From: Daphnia pulex
Taxonomy: Eukaryota; Arthropoda; Branchiopoda; Diplostraca; Daphniidae
DNA: 64,000 nt
Reading direction: 5' to 3'
NCBI RefSeq assembly: GCF_021134715.1
Contig: NC_060025.1
Location: 8,804,001 to 8,868,000, forward strand
A program made the position numbers and the translations under genes. Numbering within the stretch: the first letter of the stretch is position 1; each line of letters begins with the position of its first letter. The notes under the pieces are model-generated. The model was not told where the DNA came from and ran no database searches. It saw nothing but the letters and a program-made list of their open reading frames with translations. Below are positions 56,909-64,000 of this stretch, one piece after another.

Positions 56909-57439
56909 ATGCAAATCGCCAGCACACCTGTCATTTTGGCAGTTCTTTTGATTGCGTTGATTCGGTTGTGCAATGCGGAGACGGGCAGAGCTCACCTGGC
57001 TGGAAATTCGCCCGTCAAAGGTGTTCTCAACTTCACCGAGTGCTCGGGTGAGTTGAGGATTGTCGGTGAGATCACGGGATTGACGCCGGGCCAGCACGGC
57101 TTTCACGTTCACGAATTCGGCGACATCTTCAGCAACGGGTGCGACTCGACTGGCAAACATTTCAACCCGACCAAGGCGCTTCACGGCGCTCCCGGAGACG
57201 CTCCTAACCGCCGTCACGCCGGCGATTACGGCAACATTTTGGCCGATGCTTCGGGAGTGGCTAAGGTTGACATGGTGGACAAGATGACGGCGCTGAGCGG
57301 GCCGAATTCCATCATCGGACGGGCCATGGTCGTTCACGCCAACGAAGACGATCTCGGCCGCCAAGACAACGAAGGCAGCCGGACGACGGGCAATTCCGGG
57401 CCCCGCATCGCTTGCGGCATCATCTTCATCGCCCCCTGA
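56909..57439 (+). CDS. Extracellular Cu/Zn superoxide dismutase
   Basis: A single exon of 176 residues. The enzyme turns superoxide into oxygen and hydrogen peroxide. The signal peptide (PVILAVLLIALIRLCNA, 1-23) sends it outside the cell. All metal ligands are in place: His66 and His68 (GFHVHEFGD), His84 (HFNP), His92, His103, Asp106 and His143. Arg166 (GPRIACG) is the channel arginine, and Cys78 and Cys169 can form the structural disulfide. It lacks introns, unlike nearly every other gene here, and its codons are GC-rich compared with the flanks. This may reflect an old retrocopy or simple intron loss in a family known to multiply. Part of its 3' flank is duplicated at 59368-60035. Confidence 0.95.
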   Translation: MQIASTPVILAVLLIALIRLCNAETGRAHLAGNSPVKGVLNFTECSGELRIVGEITGLTPGQHGFHVHEFGDIFSNGCDSTGKHFNPTKALHGAPGDAPNRRHAGDYGNILADASGVAKVDMVDKMTALSGPNSIIGRAMVVHANEDDLGRQDNEGSRTTGNSGPRIACGIIFIAP

Positions 57440-57584
57440 TCTGATCTTCCCAATTATATTTTTTTATTACAAGAGGTCTTTCACATTCGTCTGTTAACAT
57501 TGGAACAATTGATCCCCTTTATTTCCTTATTCCTTATTAGCTCAAACATTTTTTTAAGACTTACCAAGGTATTAAGAACAATCG

Positions 57585-58235
57585 GTTTGAAGATCCGATA
57601 GATATTAGAAAATTAGTGTCCTTTCTTTCAATGTGTTGGCTAAAAATCTACTCTTTTGATCAATGAACATTATTCGCTGTTGCATTTGGCATTGAATACA
57701 AATTTCATCTTTATAATCGGATATAGTAATTAACTGTTTCAACCCATAGTCAGACTTATGATTTAGTTAAAACACTTTTAGATAGATATAGTTTTATATT
57801 CGGGACTGCAGTCCGTTAAGGTTGTAAAATGGTGATATCATGTCAATGAGAAGATCACGATTGATTCACGATGAATGAGATACCATGCTTCTTGAGTTTC
57901 AAATTAGTGATCAAAACTTTTCTTTTTTTCAGAGACATTACATCTTAAGTAATCCTTGTGGAAAAATAAATCATTTATAAATCAAAAAATTGTCAAATTG
58001 CCGTTGCACAACATGCACCTCGGAATAAGTCAATGGCGACAAAAAAATTGCACACTTAGGTAGTTCAATAAAGTATTATTATAAAACGCAAACAGATAAG
58101 CAATGTTCATTGTCCGGTATTCGAATAAAACCGCCGTGATTCGATTTAATTCAATTAAATGTTACCGCCGTTACCGAAAACGCCAATGCGACGGAAAGTG
58201 GTCATTTACGTCCGCCTGTTAGCATCCCAACAAAA
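57585..58235 (+). repeat. SOD 3' flank, copy 1 of a segmental duplication
   Basis: Begins TTGAAGATCCGATAGATA and ends near TTAGCATCCCAACAA. It is similar along most of its length to 59368-60035 in the same orientation, with small insertions and deletions. Confidence 0.75.
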
Positions 58236-59367
58236 TTGCTTTGATCCCCTTTTTTTAGAATCATTTGCAAATAACATTTGTTAAATATCTTGCGTGAAGT
58301 GAGCAGCGTCAAATTTTATTTTTTGAAGGATCAATTGGACCTATTACTATGTAAAAGCTACGGTATAATCTATTATCTAACCATCAATTTCTCAGAGAAC
58401 CTGTTACTTGATGACCTTTGGGAAAATTGGGAATTTTGCTCGGCATTATTTATGAGCACATTGGCCGCATCCGGCTTTTTCGTGAATTCATCGTTACTTC
58501 ACGCTACTATGAATGAATGCACACAATGAGCAACAATGCACAACACAACACGCAGAAAATGCTGTGATTTGTACAGAAATTCTTTCATTCGCCGATCACT
58601 TTTTTATCAGTTGCGTTTGGATAAGTTTATCATTTATATAACAGTTAGAACAATGTATATATTTGGCTTTATTAATTGATAATTAAACGACATCACAACT
58701 CCTACGATATTCGTTGATCAAATCAGATAATTTTGAATTTCACGGTTCAGAACTATCTTCGTGACATCGATCACCAAGCCAAGGGTTGTGATGAAGAATC
58801 CTGAATAAAACTGGTTGGCAAACCACAATATAAATGATGCTTGACTCGTATTCATACTAACGTATCTAAACCAAATCATATTAAATTTACTAACTGATTT
58901 TACGTTGTTAGTAGAAGGAAAGGTCAACATCCCATGATTCAATCCTTGAATAAAACAGTTCATTAATTAAATCAAATAAAAAAACAACCATTTCGAGAAT
59001 GCCGCGCATTGACGGGATTCAAGTGAATTAACGTTTACCTAAACACAGGAGTTCCTTTGGCCCATAACTTGTTAACACCATTAAGAGAAAAGTTGCGTGT
59101 TGACCTAGGTCTTATTGGCTACCCATGCATAACTGTATAAAAATGCGATGCAGTTTATTCACGTTTTTTCATGAAAGCAATTTGTATCAGTAATACAATT
59201 GACTAACGTGCGGTTACAACAAGCAGCGTCGTCACTAGTCGCACTAATCTGCGCTGAAACTTGGGCTGCAAATGGTAAACCCACGAGCCACGACGGGAAT
59301 GCAACTTTGGCCCCCCCCCCCCCCCTGGCAACAGCCCGGGCCTTACCCCAACTTCGGCCCCCGCATC
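58236..59367. other. Spacer between the duplicated flanks, with a possible SOD relic
   Basis: No intact gene. Just before the second copy, a frame at 59199-59350 starts with a signal-peptide-like AASSLVALICAETWAANG. A 15 base C run (59313-59327) and GGCCCCCGCATCGG (59357-59370) follow, the latter close to the SOD sequence coding GPRIACG. This fits a SOD copy whose middle has gone, but the match is short. Confidence 0.3.
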
Positions 59368-60035
59368 GGTTGGAAGATCCGATAGATAATAGAAAATTAG
59401 GAATTCTTTTATTATGCTGGCAAAAATTTATTCTGTTGATCAATGATCATCGTTCGTTATTGCAGTTGGCATTGGATACTATTTTCATTTTTTATATAGG
59501 GCTAAGGAATTAATTGTTTCAACTAATTAGCAGAATTCTGAATTTGTTAACACATTTAATGAACTATTTATTATTTTATTCTGGGTCAAAGTGATGACTG
59601 TTATCAGAGCGGATCTGAAGTATCAATTTCTGGGAACTTAATTGCGTACTTCACTCCTGATGAGCACCTGTGATTACCAGCCGATATATGTATCCAGTAA
59701 TAAATGATTACCACCGCGACCTGATCTTCACTGTGGGCTCAGATATTTGTAACGAAAAAATCAATCTACCTTATCCCAAACTGTTGTCAAGTTGACGTTG
59801 CTCAACATGCACCTTTAAACAAGTCGCCGTCGTCATTAAAATAAGACACTTAAGTCGATCAATTAATTATTATATTAAAACGCCAACAGATAAGCAATGT
59901 TCATTGTCCAGTATCCGAATAAAACCACCGTGATTTGATTTAATTCAATTCAATGCTCCTAACCGTAGCCGAAAACGCCAATGCGACGGGAAGAGGTGAT
60001 TCACGTCCGCCTGTTAGCATCCCAACAATATAGCT
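59368..60035 (+). repeat. SOD 3' flank, copy 2 of a segmental duplication
   Basis: Shares with copy 1 blocks such as GAAGATCCGATAGATA, CAGATAAGCAATGTTCATTG, AAACGCCAATGCGACGG and CGTCCGCCTGTTAGCATCCC in the same order and at similar spacing. It ends just before the copia fossil region. Confidence 0.75.
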
Positions 60036-60305
60036 TCTTTCACGTTCCGTGTCAATAAAACTTCTCTCCATGGTTTTTTAATTGGTTACTTCCATCATTT
60101 CATTCCTCTTCTGCCCAAGTTACAACCCTCACCCCCAAGTTAACCGATTCCTCCGTTATAAGTCGGTTGGCGCTGCGAATCGCTGTATCCCGTAACGTTG
60201 CGTACAGTGTTCTGTCGAATAAGGTTTTTCGTGATTTGAGCGTAGTCGAATCACGAATAACTTTCATTTATTCGACGAATAACAAATACGAATAAAAATA
60301 AGGGT

Positions 60306-60805
60306 TGTTAAGACACAAATTATCAGAGAAGAGTTTTGTCAGTTTGAATACTCGCGTAGAGTGTATATTTAGACTCCTGATTAGCATAGGAGATAAGTTG
60401 TATATCAGTCTTACCAAATACATCAATTCAATTCACACAGTACTTCAACACACTTGTTCTTTGTCACACGATCCACACAGAAAGAGAAGGAAGTATCTTT
60501 CAACTTCTCTGAATCAACGTCGAGAGCCACAGCGTCATTCCACCGACGTTGTCTTCAATGTTTTCTCAGTAAAACACAAACACTGCCATCTAGTGCTGAA
60601 TGAGTTCAACACAAACCTCAACACTCTCTCTCATTCAGAACTCAGATAAAGTCATCATCAATATAAACACATAAAAATGATTGAAGATTAATTTTGACAT
60701 AAACGATAAATCCAAGTGTTTCATATCTCAAACAAGAACAGAAACTTTGATTTGAAAAATAGAATTCAGTTTACACAAAATTCTCAATCGGCACAGGATT
60801 CAACA
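60306..60805 (-). repeat. Long terminal repeat of the copia fossil
   Basis: 500 bases bounded by TG and CA on the minus strand. The first 54 bases on the window's left are repeated at 62803-62856. A purine-rich tract (GATGGGGAGAT) lies just inside the element near 60822-60832. Confidence 0.75.
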
Positions 60806-62856
60806 GCTTAATTTAACGTATCTCCCCATCGAAGTTTAATCCCCACGTACACCAATTTTCTTGAGCAATCACTAGCAGCAAAATATTCCGATTACATGGT
60901 AGATGTGGCGACAACGGGTTGACGTTGAGAACACCAGCTGATTGCCCTTCCGTTAAGAGCGAGAATGTATCCAGTGGTGGTCCGTTTTGAATCCGCATCC
61001 CCAGCGTGGTCTACGTCCGAAAATGCAACAACGGTGGTGTTGTCATGGCCCTTACTGCCGAACTCGAGACCATGGTAGCGTGTTGTGCCGAGGTATTGAA
61101 GAATACGTTTAGCAGCTTTCCAGTGGATTATGGTAGGATTATGAAGGTGCTGAGCAAGTTGACTTGCCATGAAGATGACGTCTGGTCGAATTTCGAGTCG
61201 AACTTTGAGAGCCGCGTACATGTTACTCCCCACGAGTTGGCAGTAAGGAATGTGGTGCATAGTAGCGACGGTAGCAGGAGATGCTGCAAGGCGGACGTCA
61301 GTGAGAGGAGCAAGAGTAGCTTCAGCACGATATAGAGTCTCCCCAAACCGGGATGCTGTTAGAATGGTCGTCTTGTTTCGTTTGATGATAGCTTGTAGGC
61401 CAGAGAAAGAAACTGTAAATCCACTCTTGGTTAAGCAACCAATAGAGATGAGATTCACGCCCAGTCCAGGAACAAACAGAACTTCTTTAACTTCACGAAA
61501 TGTAGACGAATCATCAACGTGTCGGACAAGTCGCATAGTCCCAATTCCACGGGCATAAAGGACAGTACCACCAATTCCATTCACAGCCCAGCTATTGTCA
61601 GCGATAATGCGTAGATCAGTTAACATGGGTTCATCACCACTCATGTGCTTAGTTGCACCAGAATCAAGATAAATGTCCTTCGAATTCTTAGCTGTCAAGC
61701 AACATGAAGAGATGAGGGAAAAATCGACTTTCTTCCCGGATGAATTAGTTGTGTCCCGATCATCTTTGGGCCGTTTGTAGTGAAAGGAGCTGGACTTGGT
61801 TTTCTCGTTTTCATTGGAAATACGAGTTCGACATTCGAATTCAAGATGGCGGTCTTTCCCGCAGTATGAGCAAGAGACAAGATCCCGATTGATTTCGCTA
61901 CTCATGTGCCCTCTTGACTGGCCTCTTCCACCACGAAAGTGTCCTCTTCCACGTGAATCGTTGCCAAACAGAGCAGAACTCTCAATGGAATTGTCAGGGG
62001 GTCCTGTGTCTGAATTCAAAATCAATGATCGAGCATTTGATTGTCCTTGACTGTTGTTGAATCTTCTTTCTTCCCCAACAATGCGAGCACGCAGTGCTTC
62101 CATTGTTCTATCAGCGTCAGGGAGATTGTCCCAAATGGACGTCAGATTGGCAAATCGTTCAGGAAGGCTACACAAAATGGTAGTGATGAGGTGGTGTTCT
62201 GACACCTAGATTAACCAGAAATGGAGATCAACAAAGACTGCATAAGACACAACTCAGAAAACAAAGTGATAAAGATATGTATCAGTTACCATCACTCCAA
62301 GATCATTGAGTTCAGCGGCTTTGGATTCTAATTCAGTGATGTGAATCATGATATCTTGGTTGTCGACTGGTCTCAGATTCATGAAGTCTCTGTGTAAGAG
62401 ATGTTTGTTGTCTGCAGCCCGTTGAAGATATTGGGTTTCCAACCGAGTCCACATGTCGTAGCTAGTTCTACAGTTGAGAAGTGCCAACTTTCTAGTCTCA
62501 TCACAGCAATTGAATATGAGAAATCTGCCGTAGCAATCAGTTGTCTTCCATTGATTGATCAATTCCTGGTTGGTGACTACACGAAGATCTCCTTCACCAG
62601 CAAAGATTTCTTGAGGTTCGTTGTCTTCTCCTTGAATGAATTGTCTCAGTTGTTTGAGAGTAAACAACATTTCCATGTTGTGTTTCCACGTAGTGAATTG
62701 AGTTCCATCAAACTTTCTTAAATGCTTTATAGCATCCAAAGAGTAGTTTTGAGCCATTCTGATAAGTTCGTTAACGGTATGGCGAAACCTGGGCCCATAA
62801 CCTGTTAAGACACAAATTATCAGAGAAGAGTTTTGTCAGTTTGAATACTCGCGTAG
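60306..62856 (-). mobile_element. Broken Ty1/copia-family LTR retrotransposon fossil
   Basis: An old copia element lying on the minus strand. Parts recognised: one full-length LTR at the left (60306-60805, TG...CA), a partial LTR at the right edge, a primer-binding region beside it (GGTTATGGGCCCAG, a common copia type), a gag region (about 62254-62757, UBN2-like) with a CCHC zinc knuckle, a protease region with DSGATKHM, and a stretch from the C-terminal RNase H part of pol (ADSKRTTTGY). Not all pol parts can be recognised. It is broken, with several breaks, and cannot move. The fairly readable frames suggest a moderate rather than ancient age. The right end abuts the CACTAGAAC minisatellite. 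Confidence 0.85.
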
Positions 62857-62866
62857 GCATGTAGAC

Positions 62867-63327
62867 ACTAGAACGTATTACCACTAGAACTTTAAGAATC
62901 CGACACTAGAACGCGACACTAGAACTACAAATTTTTTAACGCGTCACTAGAACGCGGCACTAGAACTTCAAGATTTTAGGGCCGACACTAGAACTTATCA
63001 ACCCCGACACTAGAACGCGACGCTAGAACGGCGACACTAGAACGGCAACAGGGCCGACACTAGAACGGCGACATTAGAACGCGACGCCAGAACGGCGACA
63101 CTAGAACGCGACACTAGAACGGCGACACTAGAACGGCGACACTAGAACGGCAGCCGGGCCGACACTAGAACGGCAGCCAGGCCGACACTAGAACGGCAGC
63201 CGGGCCGACACTAGAACGGCAGTCGGGCCGACACTAGAACGGCGACACTAGAACGGCGACGCTAGAACGGCAGTAATTTCAGGGCCGACACTAGAACGGC
63301 GATAATATTAACGGCGTCACTAGAAAA
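62867..63327 (+). repeat. Minisatellite with a CACTAGAAC core
   Basis: About 25 copies of CACTAGAAC (a few as CGCTAGAAC or CATTAGAAC) separated by spacers that fall into classes: GCGA, GGCGA, and longer GGCAGCCGGGCCGA-like units, giving periods of 13, 14 and 23 bases. The left part is more AT-rich and irregular; the middle is very regular and GC-rich. No frame stays open for long. Confidence 0.9.
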
Positions 63328-63680
63328 ACGTCACCCTAAAAGAGGATGTTGCGATCGGTTGTTAATATAAATAGAGGGAAATTTACAAAAAGAATCCAAG
63401 ATCGGATGAAATAAAAACAAAAAAAATCATCTTTCTTGAATGTGGATTAAGTAACATCAACAGTTTTTTTTTTACTCTTTTGATTGTATTTAGGCCTACA
63501 TCATTACACATCATCGTTTTTGTTGGGCAAAGTATCAGGATTAATAAAATAGAATGAAAAAGAAGTTTCGATTGTGCAGAATTGTTTCTCAGTAAATGGT
63601 CTTCTGTAGAATTGCTTTATAGCATAGTTGAGAAAATATCCGAGATACTTCGGCGCCCATTAAACTCGATTCCGGAAGCA
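63328..63680. other. Spacer before the transporter fragment
   Basis: AT-rich. The frame of the following gene fragment remains open back to about 63620 (reading VEKISEILRR), but this part does not resemble the transporter, so it may be intron or flank. Confidence 0.4.
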
Positions 63681-64000
63681 ATCATTATTTTCACTGGACT
63701 TTTGTCCACAGCTTTCCTAGGGAGGCTTTTAAAAGCGCATGAATGGCTTGGAATGTTAACCGTCATCATGGGTCTGAGTGTGGTGGGCTCTTCCGATTTC
63801 ATCTTTGGCTCTGGTAGCAGCAACAACTCAATCAACAGCATTATCACTGGTGATCTGCTGATTGTTATGGCGCAAATCGTTACAGCCAGCCAAATGGTAT
63901 GGGAAGAGAAATTTGTTACCAAACACAATGTGCCATTGTTGCAGGCCGTCGGCTGGGAGGGTAATTTTGGTTTTGTAACCCTGTCCCTCTTGCTTATTCC
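63681..64000 (+). CDS. SLC35F6: SLC35F6-like nucleotide-sugar-transporter family protein (partial)
   Basis: The frame reads IIIFTGLLSTAFLGRLLKAH, then ITGDLLIVMAQIVTASQMVW and EEKFVTKHNVPLLQAVGWEG, matching the centre of human SLC35F6 (IIFTGLFSVAFLGR, ITGDLLIIMAQI, EEKFVYKHNV). SLC35F6 is a ten-helix EamA-type membrane protein of lysosomes and mitochondria. The left border near 63678 fits an exon start (GGAAG/CA, giving the family GA before IIF), but the polypyrimidine tract is weak. The first 130 or so residues of the family are not found upstream in this window, where a copia fossil and a minisatellite lie. The gene runs off the right edge, so it may be either a real gene with distant first exons or a 5'-truncated copy. 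Confidence 0.75.
   Translation, partial: MIIFTGLLSTAFLGRLLKAHEWLGMLTVIMGLSVVGSSDFIFGSGSSNNSINSIITGDLLIVMAQIVTASQMVWEEKFVTKHNVPLLQAVGWEGNFGFVTLSLLLI

Noticed and set aside
62867-63327. CRISPR-like pattern of short repeats and spacers
   Set aside because: The window is plainly eukaryotic, the core is only 9 bases and the spacers themselves repeat in a few classes, so this is a minisatellite.

Overview
The window looks like arthropod nuclear DNA, most likely a branchiopod crustacean close to Daphnia. The genes are compact, with many short introns (about 55 to 90 bases) bounded by GT and AG, AT-rich spacers, TATA plus TCAGT start elements, a lola-type BTB zinc-finger gene, and animal housekeeping genes that match vertebrate proteins over nearly their whole length. 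The taxon is inferred from this overall character. Exon borders were placed by eye from splice sites and codon phase, and every multi-exon model reported in full keeps one open frame.

Layout. 1-189 is the 5' end of an unrecognised minus-strand gene. 1058-10771 holds four conserved genes: PREB/SEC12 (+), SSUH2 (+), FAF1 (-) and a ZIP8/ZIP14-like metal transporter (+). 10772-25475 is gene-poor: two copies of a 380-390 base repeat that each carry four CCGGAAGT boxes, a 520 base near-perfect hairpin, a tRNA-like SINE scar, and scattered exon-like pieces. 25476-28682 is a lola-like BTB zinc-finger regulator (-) with alternative 3' zinc-finger ends. A 1.8 kb foldback element sits 80 bases from its start codon. 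Then come TM9SF3 (-) and a divergent two-domain galectin gene (+) that carries two alternative versions of one core exon.

36456-46511 is the most unusual part: four minus-strand paralogues in a row encode secreted, cysteine-free, disordered proteins. They share a five-codon first exon, a common TATA/TCAGT promoter and a conserved C-terminal signature LGFPP-[VI]-[ST]-NT-x2-N...W. I do not recognise this family. 47678-51177 holds R3HCC1-like (+) and ribose-5-phosphate isomerase (-), tail to tail. 52432-55495 is a small single-Ig secreted or anchored protein (+), and 56909-57439 an intronless extracellular Cu/Zn superoxide dismutase (+).

From 57.5 kb on the sequence is rearranged: a 650 base duplicated flank of the SOD gene, a broken Ty1/copia fossil (-), a minisatellite built on a CACTAGAAC core, and a piece of an SLC35F6-like transporter that runs off the right edge and whose N-terminal half is not visible upstream.

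The genes do not form one pathway. PREB (COPII budding) and TM9SF3 (Golgi/endosome) act in membrane traffic, FAF1 in ubiquitin/p97 work, and ZIP and SLC35F6 in transport. The galectin, the four-member family, the Ig protein and SOD are probably secreted or surface products.
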